This document shows, one piece after another, positions 39,201 to 44,520 of a stretch of 64,000 bases of DNA. The stretch is from Microbulbifer aggregans. Its GTDB lineage: Bacteria > Pseudomonadota > Gammaproteobacteria > Pseudomonadales > Cellvibrionaceae. The stretch is from NCBI RefSeq assembly GCF_020524005.1, contig NZ_JAIVKK010000003.1, forward strand, positions 186,001 through 250,000, read 5' to 3'. Numbering within the stretch: the stretch's first letter is position 1; every line of letters starts with the position of its first letter. The notes beneath the pieces were generated by a model. It worked only from the letters and a program-made list of their open reading frames with translations, ran no database searches and was not told the origin of the DNA. The translations under genes were made by a program, and so were the position numbers.

Positions 39201-40466
39201 CGATCCACCTGTAAAGTTACGGATAAACAGCGTTACATAGCCGCGGGTACCGAGTGGTTCCGCGCTCGGAAGATCAGTGTCCTGCTGTAGGCCTGCACCA
39301 TAGATACCAGTGATATGGCGAACAATATCGAGATCCCCAACCGAATGGCTGTTCATATTCGCGGTGACACTGTACGGGCCACCATTGCTCGACGTCTGTA
39401 AGATGCCGCCTACCCGGGTGCCGTTATCACTGTTATCACCGTCGACCTCACAACCCCACTGAAAATCACTGACGGTGTTGGTACCGTTTGCACAGGAACT
39501 GTTTACCTTGCCGACCAAGTAGATATCGGTCTGGCCACCCGCCGGCACATCCACTACCCCGGCGCCGCCGAAGGGCGCACTCAACTGAAAATCTTCAACC
39601 GTATTGTCAGCAGTCATACAGCCAGAAGCCGTGCCTGAACCATTGTTACCTGCAATCGTCAACGCAGCGCCCTGAGACGGACAGGCATGACTGATTGATA
39701 CGTTGGGATCCGTCATCAAATCGTCCAGGCGCACGTCCTGCATGCCGGCCTGACCGCTATTGCTGATGCGCACACGCCAAACTACGTCATCATTGGTATT
39801 ACCATAAATGGAGTTAGTCCAGTTAGTCTGGCCTGCATCGACGTTACGGCCGAGCTTCTCAAGCGCGGGAATCGGCTCACGAATGGGCAGCTGGTAGCCG
39901 TTATGGCTGACATTTGGGTTATCTATGTACTCAGGTACACGGCCGTTATTGTTGGTCTCGCAGTTGCCGTATTCATAACCGTTCAAAGAAGCTGACAGCG
40001 TACGATTGATGTCGACCAGCTCTTCCTGCTGATTAGTGATGGGGTCAAGGTAAAAGCGCAGGGTTTGAGAGCCGCCACGAGATATTTCCAGGTTACCAAG
40101 ATCCCAGCTCAGGATATCCCCGGCTCCATTGGCCGTTATATCGCCGACATTTTCCGAGCTATTCCTGTAGCTCAGAACATCAGCTACTTCCCCCAGATCC
40201 ACGGTCAGGGAAATATCGCGTATGGCCTTATCACCGTTGCCCCACCAGTTGGATGTGTTGTTGCTGATCTGCAGGACAATTTCCGCCTGATTACCGCAGA
40301 GCTCGCAGTAGCTGCTGCTTTGGAAACTGATGCTGACTGACGGGTTCGGGCAATTTCCAGATTGCGCCAGTGCTCCCTCTGCCATAAACAGAAGTCCAAA
40401 GCAGGCCAACATCCAGCCTACAAATGCACCTTTTAGAGAGTTTCGCCCTGCTACTTCAGACTTCAT
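27249..40466 (-). CDS. Giant exported DUF11-repeat protein with C-terminal prealbumin-like and OmpA-like domains (4405 aa)
   Basis: Predicted mass is on the order of 460 kDa. Residues 1-34 are a Sec signal peptide (core GWMLACFGLLFMAEGALA, cut before QSGN). The body to about residue 3750 is some twenty DUF11-type beta-sandwich repeats, many opening with a L-x-(V/L)-x-K-T strand and containing Y-T-(I/L)-T-x-x-N and D-x-x-P-x-(G/N)-x-x-Y-V. Three prealbumin/SdrD-B-like domains follow from about 3765 (VSGYLWHDVNFSETADSEER), 3880 and 4185 (GKVYDDKNLNGYQDSGEGGV). A degenerate OmpA-like fold is near 4285-4360 (AVFEPGTSELRPQ...RLSYLAENEDP). There is no LPXTG motif, barrel or T9SS tail. The start is the ATG at 40466 with GGAAAG just upstream; a longer frame has no signal peptide. 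It is translationally coupled to the OmpA/barrel gene. I infer a long adhesin-like or scaffold filament; the function is unproven. Confidence 0.85.
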   Translation of the reverse strand: MKSEVAGRNSLKGAFVGWMLACFGLLFMAEGALAQSGNCPNPSVSISFQSSSYCELCGNQAEIVLQISNNTSNWWGNGDKAIRDISLTVDLGEVADVLSYRNSSENVGDITANGAGDILSWDLGNLEISRGGSQTLRFYLDPITNQQEELVDINRTLSASLNGYEYGNCETNNNGRVPEYIDNPNVSHNGYQLPIREPIPALEKLGRNVDAGQTNWTNSIYGNTNDDVVWRVRISNSGQAGMQDVRLDDLMTDPNVSISHACPSQGAALTIAGNNGSGTASGCMTADNTVEDFQLSAPFGGAGVVDVPAGGQTDIYLVGKVNSSCANGTNTVSDFQWGCEVDGDNSDNGTRVGGILQTSSNGGPYSVTANMNSHSVGDLDIVRHITGIYGAGLQQDTDLPSAEPLGTRGYVTLFIRNFTGGSVKDIDFTNDLPAEYVVDPTYTPQILRTRRGLNHDATYNAGFNGMVEIIEWTNENSDPLQNNAPHFRLLSNSTGETADQQNMLRHGDEIVVRFRIVTTEPDFYDVVADLDVEIEDSVSSTDPNSNRELDQQNVLSVDFGHFCGSESDRSMTRSDSVTPDPEDLDVYMTHPLYIVRDTGTSPLTLEMRNSGGHTADNYSLYVTFGEAMDVVQAPGQCREMTASEVEHPLWNRPEFIPASATVFRCDSSGGGSSLGNLAPGATLPLDFAVQRNHTAVDDDLTFRADVVGEIHLSDDSRLTWPTPANLNGDPGTTPGQQLANNYTLDGIRSRVLGFNLLKRLVPGSCTEVDSADPELLIGEDCRFEVFGGGWFGFETPGFTLIRVDNIDFADELPAGQGYIAHNELSCSDVVLPDDSAPHCGNAASFAWDFAVSPVLDNFFAQDNLAWDANNSIDVKDHWFLADMTTRLLNDGQDTVTAPNVHANPSVDFGRSSFLAVFDDFQETIHNYNGWPGVPGYPAEEEWRVDLQVTEPKLHITKDVCNFSRAGENLAACDWQPELVDGSKFDDFVYRITVENLQDTAPAAAPAYDVVISDVLESSQMCVWPFDQDGLSNTPEGDIGLVGINNVGANDYIFDPANPDADIHCKQGGEPAYITFSYDESDALKQIDAGGSVQLFYRTSPHRTVVPNQSFNNTAAIFRYDSLRAEYGNQNLPQIGNENHPASDGSVSGRGSLQDQAIGGARIYCVNGSTGDATGHCGTDNATMRIISVEAEPIAVVDVSTTDTGAPTHPGISPSTPVIGPDESVNVVVGEELRFRLIGTVPAAELRNLTFRDELPDGLRCVEVDEVDLRDLDADAVWNPGASDGVTTPKLGTTCDGNVVEWRYGSQYLIDYDPAKYPEYNGLFPIELTFVARVENSAATAHGNPLTNPGGVAQMTYEDQNGVLQEPAVFEPITLNILGPRITLEKVLSVDEADADDIVTVTVTATNADNEDGATSAMAYNLQVLDDLRGTKYRYVENSAEGLASLEVDYLDGDTNAPIFQFRDDTETDRHAAPYAIAVGESVTFSFKVRVVGENDTDADVSAHEELINRIEARWQSLPQNTLALNDTGVIGADGDTDGMRVGYVANRNEDLNDYEISAEDSLVVGGLTLAKADITENGDTPESRTIGAHRSFRLDITLPEGVTEDVQLTDTLSEAYALAVNAAHGYEIRCEFDDILSINDLTPDTACDAFAGDLPADGAGTMTWDIGKVATRTEDDTSADANNEFAPAIRIYYVARIENVDGVAAGTPLSNTAELTYLNAAATLSASVGPIDVAEPALSVTKSASAESAVSGDTLVYTVEISNASGANVSTAFDVNIADLLPEQLRLDSATINGADAMPGTRGDDALVWGRENSDNSLDILPGGTLTLVYNTTVLSAFGSTIDNTVYVDWSSLDDAVVGQEDYQRHGEGCPVTTVPNIYCSEDSESVATQDSTDFSKTAASTAWGDPDRARIGDTVQYTLNLGLQPGVTRNVVVTDQLPEGLELVSVDNIDCGVKGFTCSQAPDEPAPGATGTLQWELGDVTAESDSTPPLTIVYTAVVLDDASVFPADGNDVERINTAEFTYDGAATLLQDQASIWVVQPNITALVKTDSRAGVDSPHTVLDIANEVMNFRLEALNAGGAPAYGVVISDTLNIDPASPEFDESTLTNVQVQVAGQPATFNYTLNSGVIEFTLVDAVAENAVIAIDYQVGLNSTISSGHTWYNRFHINRYVSSDSDAVSDREYLGTAPDCAVSAVDNCFTLMTPVANPEDLTLQLLTPADGRAPIGEPVSYRITVPASPIATSALADVVVENVVRGRDTAIALDTVTIDGNPVTVADGETFTIDVGDIPPNEVREILVTGWVANHIDAQSGQSYDISATYTYNEAGVVTEMGGGDATVTVVEPELGLTQSAVNQSGNSEPVAGDFYRFSLALAEQGANGSAAFDLSVLEELSLGWAYEPGSAIFNGSAIADPATTGDGVNAAQTLTWNAVANTDIPQGETRTLEFDVRVLDSVLAGQELTGSTSVQWTSQAGVPEHVERDGSDMPDAAALNNYFLGPEQLPPLAITNNATLAKNVLQETAPLNDGELRIGDLVTYELRLGVQRGTLPNAVVTDTLPTGMVFVDTVSITADGMTYDLAQEPVAEASGQVAWNLGSLVNSTGDELVITYRTRVQRDVLPLNAATTPLRNEASFQFDTATGPSTPLLAEQTLNLLQPDLTFALVATPDGSAALTPAETITFTATITNTGTAPAYDIVLHDVIPAGMRQGGVQTVSINGSTANLVQPTFDSATGDAIWNFGNEIPAGGTFEVVYQVVTDSDIGAGLQISNNAYLEWYYSFAESDIPEGAVLDNRQPYGPSDAVSVQFNTPDAQPLLIAVEPTTRENASIGEPFVYRLTIPAVGTLNDVAIQMDLADSGIDPVDLAFVSAAQVSGNIAFNPQGSVAGTVLTIEDTSNGIDVEAGDSAVIDVTLRLRDTALNQFGKSFTARAGYSYSYANDDPNAGRGMGEVSEYSAAIQIVEPYELVLTKTGDAQIQAGLPARFLVDVHNRGTGPAWDLTVRDFLPNTDQGGMCETAPANFAATVVDGAGNTVATLSQGSDFTTAFDADACTLTFTTVGAAAAIAADHHVQFGYDAYLDADTVDGATLDNVAGAERWYSWDSTGPDARIYERTYANDPADGTPGVEDHEDVFTITAAVPSVVFEKVVANITSGDSPAAVATPGDVLQYTLTLRNLSDLDVENIAITDELDRLNSPAYFAPGTLQLITAPTGSDSSATSASGGANGSGLLDVRNMVLGAAGSGSEEIQLVYQVQLVKVIDSASAVLNQAQVQLPGQALIDSDDPNINGSADPLTAGDEDPTQVLIESAAVLKVEKTSDDLTGEPDSLMPGDTLRYTLRVENIGNENLLEASLRDQVPANTTYVAGSTTLNGAAVDDVNGSTPLAQTLAIQSPGAEAGELQADPDASGSLAAIITFDVTINDVNDGTVISNQGFVNGNGAGGANTPLDEKPSDDPATEVADDPTLDIVGNVPLLRVQKTVALTVDNLTAGIVDPEDVLRYTITVTNMGGKDASEVRFVDLVPEHTTYVAGSTTLNGEAVADNGGESPLIAGIAISSDDLTPPLPAAGEGVITTAQTATIVFDVMVNVDTERGTVISNQGNVYSLELPLTLTDADGNSSNGAQPTEVVVGDAQQLSITKEVAVVGGGAAEAGKVLEYLVRVTNISAVPASLVSIYDDLLIAGEGVLTYVDDSARLNGQPTGIMVDGSVISADYSTNYGDLQPSETITLRFQAKLADNLAIGYTVVNTAEVKWNDPPAYNEATVTIDIGGTPGIANVSGYLWHDVNFSETADSEERLLTNWTVELYFNNALLETGQSDENGYFQFAGLVPNMDGAGANGASYELRYFAPDAVDSTASLGNTSSDFTNGPQQIRDIYIGSGANPQNLNLPITPNGAIYDSVMRQPIAGVRVRMLRASSGQPLPDACFDDPKQQNQVTLPGGYYKFDVNFSRAECAVNADYLLEVDVPSADYVSGPSQIIPPQTGADTGSFDVAACLGSAADAIPATANHCEIQLSELPPVIDVDARGDETHYYLRINLDDSNQPGSSQLFNNHIALDPQLEGALALTKTAAMTNVTRSQLVPYTITFTNTLPVPLTDLQLVDYFPAGFKYVAGSANLDGAPVEPEVNGLQLQWPHLRAEGEQTHTLKLLLVVGSGVGEGEYINRARMFNELSGQQTSGEASATVRVVPDPTFDCTDVIGKVYDDKNLNGYQDSGEGGVPGARVVTANGLKATTDAHGRFHITCAAVPNPDRGSNFVLKLDDRSLPSGYRLTTENPRVQRATRGKMLEFNFGTSLHRVVRLDLAEAVFEPGTSELRPQWESRTELLLEKLQDAPSVLRLSYLAENEDPALVDARLAAIKAQIANDWAALDCCYPLNIETEIFWRRGAPPSRGGLLDGLKRSVDRALGNDRDQGGFQ

Positions 40467-40717
40467 CGCTTTCCGCTGCCAGTCAGTAAAAATTGATTTG
40501 CAATCCGCCGCACGCGCGGCAGCACCGGAGGAGAACCGGTCGCGGAACTTTATTGGAAGGAGGGATTGGGCACCGTGAAGCAAGTCAAAATTGCGGCGCC
40601 ACAAGGGAACTTTTTCTTCGTTTGCCAAACAGTTCTCAGGCAAACCTCAGGTAATTTCTTAAGAAGTGTGAACACGTACACCGCCCCGGGAAAACCGGGG
40701 CGGTGTAGGCAGTCACA
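40467..40717. other. Leader region of the giant gene
   Basis: 251 bases between the AgmX-like gene and the giant gene. After the stem at 40678-40706 there is a second hairpin, GTTTGCC/GGCAAAC (40620-40645), then a GC-rich hairpin near 40520-40535 (GCCGC-GCGCGT-GCGGC). No cyclic-di-GMP or other known riboswitch consensus is visible. The long structured leader suggests the giant gene has its own promoter or post-transcriptional control. Confidence 0.45.
40678..40706 (-). terminator. Possible terminator after the AgmX-like gene
   Basis: A twelve-pair G+C-rich stem ACACCGCCCCGG/CCGGGGCGGTGT with a GAAAA loop lies 11 bases beyond the stop. The minus strand after it is ACGTGTTCACACTTCTT, without a T run, so termination is probably partial or Rho-assisted. 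Confidence 0.5.
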
Positions 40718-42097
40718 TTACGCGGCTGGCAGGAAGTCTATGGGGTACAGGATGGTGATTGTCGGCACCCCGTCCTTGGCCCCAAAGTTGAAGCGTTTCA
40801 CCCGCGCAATGATATTGGTATCAAGCGCCGGAGAGTCCATATCACTGCTCTCCACCTTGGCCAGCGATACCGATCCGTCCGGCTCGATGGTGATACGCAG
40901 TACCATCTTGCCCTGCAGGGCCGGGTTGTTACGCAGCTCACGATTGTAGATCCGGTACAGCGCTGACTTGTAACGGTCGAAGACAATCTGGATCTCTTCG
41001 TCGGTACGGGACGGACCCACACCATCGCTGAGCGGACGCTCTTCGCCGGCGAAGTCACCCTCGGTACCGATACCACTGGAAACCCTCGAGAAACTCACCC
41101 CGTCGAGTGCCGTGCCCACGCCACCAGCATTGCGGCTGAGTGCAGCGGTATTGATACCATCAGACCCGGATTTCGCCGCGGCGGTAATAAGTGAACGCTG
41201 ACTGCGGTTCTCTTTTTTGCCTGCGGTACTCAGCTGGGTCTGCTGTCCCAGACGGTTGTCGAGGTCGTCCTGGATAAGATCCTGGAAGTTGTCCTTGAAG
41301 GCCAGAACACCGGCGCGCTCCACCTTCTTGCGAACCTGCTTCTTCTCCACATTGGAAGGCTTGGGTTCTTCCTTCGCTACTTCCTGTTTCGCTTTTTCAG
41401 GCTCTTTCTTTTTCTCTTCCGGCTTTTTCACCACCGGCTCCGGTGGTGGCTTGGGCTTGGTTTTCTTTTCCAGTACCAGTTTGGCCAGACGCTCCGGAAC
41501 TTCGATCACTTCCTCTTCATCGGGCTCTGGCAGCTGCCAGGTATACGCGCCGAAACCGAGGAAGAACGCGATCAGCAAACAGGCGAGGAGGCTGCGACGG
41601 AAGCGACGCTCGTCCTCACCATCGGTGTTCCACGGCATGATCGCATTGCGAAATGCTGAAGGCTCCAGCTCCCGAGTCACTTCATACTCGTAGTGAACAT
41701 CCTCTTCCTGCTGACGGATCTCCCGGAATTCGGCATCCAGATCAAACAGATCATCGTGGCATTCTTCGATCTGATCCTGTACGCGCCTGTGGCGCTCATT
41801 CAGCAGGTCGAGATTTGCGTTGTAGATACTGACGGTCTTTTGCAGGCGGTGAATCAGCGCCTTGGACGCGTCTTCCTTGTAGTGTTCCGCCCAGAATAGT
41901 TCGCCGGCACCGGCGGCCTCGAGCTTATCGAGGCGGTCGGAGATTTCGTCGAGCAGCTGATGCTTGGCCTCATCCTTGTGCAGGGCCTGCAATTTGCCAT
42001 CGACCTGGTCCCGCTCGGACTCAAGCGTGTCCAGTCGGCGGCGGACAGCTTCCTGCTGTGCGCTCAGTGCCTGCTTTTGCTGATGAAAATTACTCAC
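40718..42097 (-). CDS. AgmX/PglI-type TonB-like energy transducer (459 aa)
   Basis: A single-pass inner-membrane protein. Residues 1-165 are soluble and highly helical (several coiled-coil stretches such as AVRRRLDTLESERDQVDGKL) and face the cytoplasm. The membrane helix is about 170-188 (LLACLLIAFFLGFGAYTW). A Pro/Lys/Glu-rich periplasmic spacer follows (KPKPPPEPVVKKPEEKKKEPEK, about 215-250), as in TonB. The C-terminal domain from about 360 (EEIQIVFDRYKSALYRIYNRELRNNPALQGKMVLRITIEPDGSVS in pieces) is the AgmX/PglI TonB-like fold. Such proteins carry proton-motive force from an ExbBD motor to envelope partners; in Myxococcus the relative is part of the gliding/focal adhesion complex. It lies directly after two ExbD genes. 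Unlike the Myxococcus AgmX proteins, I see no N-terminal zinc-finger or GYF-type domain. Confidence 0.88.
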   Translation of the reverse strand: MSNFHQQKQALSAQQEAVRRRLDTLESERDQVDGKLQALHKDEAKHQLLDEISDRLDKLEAAGAGELFWAEHYKEDASKALIHRLQKTVSIYNANLDLLNERHRRVQDQIEECHDDLFDLDAEFREIRQQEEDVHYEYEVTRELEPSAFRNAIMPWNTDGEDERRFRRSLLACLLIAFFLGFGAYTWQLPEPDEEEVIEVPERLAKLVLEKKTKPKPPPEPVVKKPEEKKKEPEKAKQEVAKEEPKPSNVEKKQVRKKVERAGVLAFKDNFQDLIQDDLDNRLGQQTQLSTAGKKENRSQRSLITAAAKSGSDGINTAALSRNAGGVGTALDGVSFSRVSSGIGTEGDFAGEERPLSDGVGPSRTDEEIQIVFDRYKSALYRIYNRELRNNPALQGKMVLRITIEPDGSVSLAKVESSDMDSPALDTNIIARVKRFNFGAKDGVPTITILYPIDFLPAA

Positions 42098-42106
42098 AAA
42101 CTTTCA

Positions 42107-42682
42107 CTAACTCTGAGATGCTTTCTGAATAACCGCCAGGGAAATTCGCGTGTATCCGGCATTGGTGCAGCTGGACATGACTTTCTTCAGTACGTTGAAC
42201 GGCACGGTTCTATCCGCCAGGATGTTTACTTCCGGCGGTTCGGCCAGTAGCTCCGCCGCCTCGGCAGCGACATCTTCACCGGCCGCAGCCCGCGCGGCTA
42301 ACGCCGCCTTGGCCTCTTCCAGTTCATCCTCAGCCATGGTCATAGCCTTACCGACCTCTTCGATCATGGCCTGCTGAATCGCCTCGATCACCAGCTCTTC
42401 GCTCTGGTACAGGTCTTCGGTCTTCATGACCGATTTGGCTTCGATCAGCACTTCGTCGTGGGTGACCATGAGGGTAACGGTCTCCCGCGGCTTGGACTCC
42501 ACCACGGAATCCGGCAGGGTGATGACTTTGGGGGCCTCAATGGCTTCGTCGCTGGCGCTGTTGGTCAGCAGGAAGAACACCAGAATGGTGAACACGTCCA
42601 TCAGCGAGGTCAGGTTCATACCCGGTGTTTTGCGCTTGCGGCTTCGCGCCATGCGCTTCATGCGTCTGCTTTCACGTTTCAC
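42107..42682 (-). CDS. ExbD/TolR-family proton-channel subunit, Asp-containing copy
   Basis: 191 residues. A short basic cytoplasmic N-terminus (KRMARSRKRKTPG) is followed by one membrane helix (MNLTSLMDVFTILVFFLLTNS), in which Asp29 matches the essential proton-binding Asp25 of E. coli ExbD. The periplasmic part contains an Ala/Glu-rich coil at about residues 115-150 and ends in the usual ExbD fold (VNILADRTVPFNVLKKVMSSC). It partners the ExbB-like protein encoded at 43269-44045. Its start overlaps the stop of the preceding ExbD gene by four bases. Confidence 0.93.
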   Translation of the reverse strand: MKRESRRMKRMARSRKRKTPGMNLTSLMDVFTILVFFLLTNSASDEAIEAPKVITLPDSVVESKPRETVTLMVTHDEVLIEAKSVMKTEDLYQSEELVIEAIQQAMIEEVGKAMTMAEDELEEAKAALAARAAAGEDVAAEAAELLAEPPEVNILADRTVPFNVLKKVMSSCTNAGYTRISLAVIQKASQS

Positions 42683-43269
42683 GGCGCATCTCCCAGGGAA
42701 ATATCGGGGAAGAGCTCCATTCGCTCCGGCTTCGCTTCCGGATCGGTTGAGCCTTCGGGAATCACATCAGCTCCACGTACCGCGTCCATCACACCAACGA
42801 GGTGCTCGTAGGCCACATCCGGCTCCATAAGCAGAGTGGAATCGGTTTTTTCCGGATAGGACTGTTTGATACGCACCAGGAATTCACGCAGTCGCGCCAG
42901 GTCGTAAACCTCTGCGGTAGGCAGTACCGGTGCAGCTTCTGCCGGGTCACCGCCCTCTGCCGCTGCGGCCTCGACCGGTGCATCCGCGGCCTGCTCACCT
43001 TCCTGATTCAGGTTGGTAAAGCGGGCGATCACCTTTTCACCGTCGCTGACCTCCAGCGCATCTTTGCGCACCACAACCTCAACGGTGACACTGGGGTTAT
43101 CCGGTGCACCGCCGCCAGCGCCGCTGGGCATATTGAGTTCCAGGATGGTCACCCGTGAAAAGACCGCGGAAACCAACAGGAACGGCACCAGTACCACCAT
43201 CAGGTTGAGGAAGGCGGTAATGTCCAGTTCCGGAGCTTCTTTGTTTCTACCGTGACGCCTGCTTCTCAT
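42679..43269 (-). CDS. ExbD/TolR-family subunit with Asn in place of the proton-binding Asp
   Basis: 196 residues with the ExbD layout: basic start (RSRRHGRNKEAP), one membrane helix (LDITAFLNLMVVLVPFLLVSAVF) and a periplasmic domain. Aligning ITAFLNLM with VTPFIDVM of E. coli ExbD puts Asn22 at the position of the essential Asp25. The periplasmic part has an Ala/Glu/Pro-rich insertion at about residues 90-118. The gene overlaps its upstream neighbour by one base (TAATG) and its downstream neighbour by four, so the motor subunits are tightly coupled. Two different ExbD-type subunits with one ExbB is also the arrangement of the Myxococcus AglRQS motor. Either this copy is structural or proton transfer uses another residue. 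Confidence 0.9.
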   Translation of the reverse strand: MRSRRHGRNKEAPELDITAFLNLMVVLVPFLLVSAVFSRVTILELNMPSGAGGGAPDNPSVTVEVVVRKDALEVSDGEKVIARFTNLNQEGEQAADAPVEAAAAEGGDPAEAAPVLPTAEVYDLARLREFLVRIKQSYPEKTDSTLLMEPDVAYEHLVGVMDAVRGADVIPEGSTDPEAKPERMELFPDISLGDAP

Positions 43270-44045
43270 TACACAGATTCCGGCTTGCTGCTCTCGGTGG
43301 TTTGCTCCGCATCTGCGGCGTGCGCGGCTTTAGCCTGCTGAGTCTGTACAACGTCACGATTAACCGGTTTGCCTTCAGCAGCTTCTTCCTGCGGCACTTC
43401 GCTGCGACGGCGGGTGCTGCTGGAGATGATGTTCAGCGCTTTTACGGAAACCATTTCCAGGCTGTCGACAATCTGGCCGGTCAGGGAGTTAAGGAATGCG
43501 TGCACGATCAGCAGTGCGATACCCACCATCAGACCGAAAGCGGTGGTGTTCATCGCCACGGAAATACTCGCAGACAGCAGGTCCGCTTTCTCGGCGGGGT
43601 TGGCGTTTGCTACCGCGGTAAAGGCTTCGATAAGACCCATAATAGTACCGAGCAGGCCCAGCAGGGTGGCGATGTTCGAACCCAGAGCAACGTAGGGAGT
43701 GCGCTTTTCCAGCTGCGGGATGCTCTCCATGATGCTCTCTTCCATCGCGATTTCGATATCCTCACGACGACGTACGGCGCCCTGACGCTCCAGGCCCATG
43801 GCCAGCAGACGACCAACACCAGTGTTGTCCTCTTTGACCAGGTTGCGGGCGCGATCGAAATCGCCAGAATTCAGTACCGGCTGCAACTTGTTCCAGGTTG
43901 CACGGTTGGTGTGGCGCTCATAGGCCAGGCGAATGTAGCGCTCGATCGCCACCGCGGCGCCCAGCGCGAATACCACCAGAATGGGGTACATGAACACACC
44001 GCCAGTCTGAAAAAACGCGATTACGCTGTTAAAGAAATCCATCAC
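43269..44045 (-). CDS. MotA/TolQ/ExbB-family proton-channel protein
   Basis: 258 residues with three membrane helices: about 15-35 (GGVFMYPILVVFALGAAVAIERY), 130-150 (NIATLLGLLGTIMGLIEAF) and 165-188 (SVAMNTTAFGLMVGIALLIVHAF). The cytoplasmic loop between helices 1 and 2 contains the family pattern of acidic helices (EDIEIAMEESIMESIPQLEKR), followed by PYVALGSNIATLLGLLGTI, the channel signature. The hydrophilic C-terminal tail of about 50 residues is longer than in E. coli ExbB. It forms the stator ring around the ExbD dimer. Its stop overlaps the next start by one base. The gap of about 150 bases upstream is the largest break inside the TPR-motor gene run. Confidence 0.93.
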   Translation of the reverse strand: MMDFFNSVIAFFQTGGVFMYPILVVFALGAAVAIERYIRLAYERHTNRATWNKLQPVLNSGDFDRARNLVKEDNTGVGRLLAMGLERQGAVRRREDIEIAMEESIMESIPQLEKRTPYVALGSNIATLLGLLGTIMGLIEAFTAVANANPAEKADLLSASISVAMNTTAFGLMVGIALLIVHAFLNSLTGQIVDSLEMVSVKALNIISSSTRRRSEVPQEEAAEGKPVNRDVVQTQQAKAAHAADAEQTTESSKPESV

Positions 44046-44199
44046 AAGCCCTCTAGGTTTTCTTTGTCGGTTGCGCGGCTGCCCGCTTAACCTCAGTTGT
44101 TGCGACCTTTTATGGTCAATCTATGGTTGGTAACTTTCTTGTCTGCGCTGGCCCACAGGGACTCAGCACGAGATTCTGATGGCGAACCCGGCGCTCCGG

Positions 44200-44520
44200 C
44201 TAGTCTTCGGAGAGACTGAGCTGGTAAAACTCGAGTTCGCGCATAAACACTTCTTTGTCCAGTGGCTGCAACGTGGGATCGAGCAGGCTGGAATTCAAAC
44301 CACTCTCCACACCCACCTCAGAACTTTTCCACGGCACGATGTACAGTGACTTCGGTGCTTCCTTGTTTCCGATAATGGAAATACCAGAGAGCGCCTTCAC
44401 CTTGTTATCGACTTTCTTTTCACTGCCGGTAGCCGCATCTTCCGCCGCAAAAACCAGTGATACTGACAGGCTCGCGATAATGGCCAGCGATAGTTTCAGC
44501 TTCATTTTTTTCAACCGCAT
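44200..44520 (-). CDS. Small exported protein of unknown function (106 aa) in the motor operon
   Basis: No family recognised. A basic start (MRLKKMKLK) leads into a signal peptide (LSLAIIASLSVSLVFA, cut before AEDA), leaving about 82 mature residues. Notable stretches are KALSGISIIGNKEAPKSLYIVPWKSSEVGVE and, at the C-terminus, DPTLQPLDKEVFMRELEFYQLSLSED. The start overlaps the stop of the TPR lipoprotein gene by one base (TGATG), so the two are translationally coupled; an alternative start is the ATG at 44505. The position between the TPR genes and the ExbB gene suggests a periplasmic partner of the complex. That is inference only. Confidence 0.8.
   Translation of the reverse strand: MRLKKMKLKLSLAIIASLSVSLVFAAEDAATGSEKKVDNKVKALSGISIIGNKEAPKSLYIVPWKSSEVGVESGLNSSLLDPTLQPLDKEVFMRELEFYQLSLSED

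Noticed and set aside
27249..40466. Gram-positive-type cell wall anchored adhesin (SdrD-like) acquired by transfer
   Set aside because: There is no LPXTG or sortase signal. The repeats are DUF11 with a C-terminal OmpA-like fold, the coupled neighbour is an outer-membrane protein, and base composition looks like the surroundings.
40467..40717. Cyclic-di-GMP riboswitch before the giant surface-protein gene
   Set aside because: The conserved GEMM-I core (CGCAAAG and GCAAACC in the right order and spacing) is not present. Only generic hairpins are seen.
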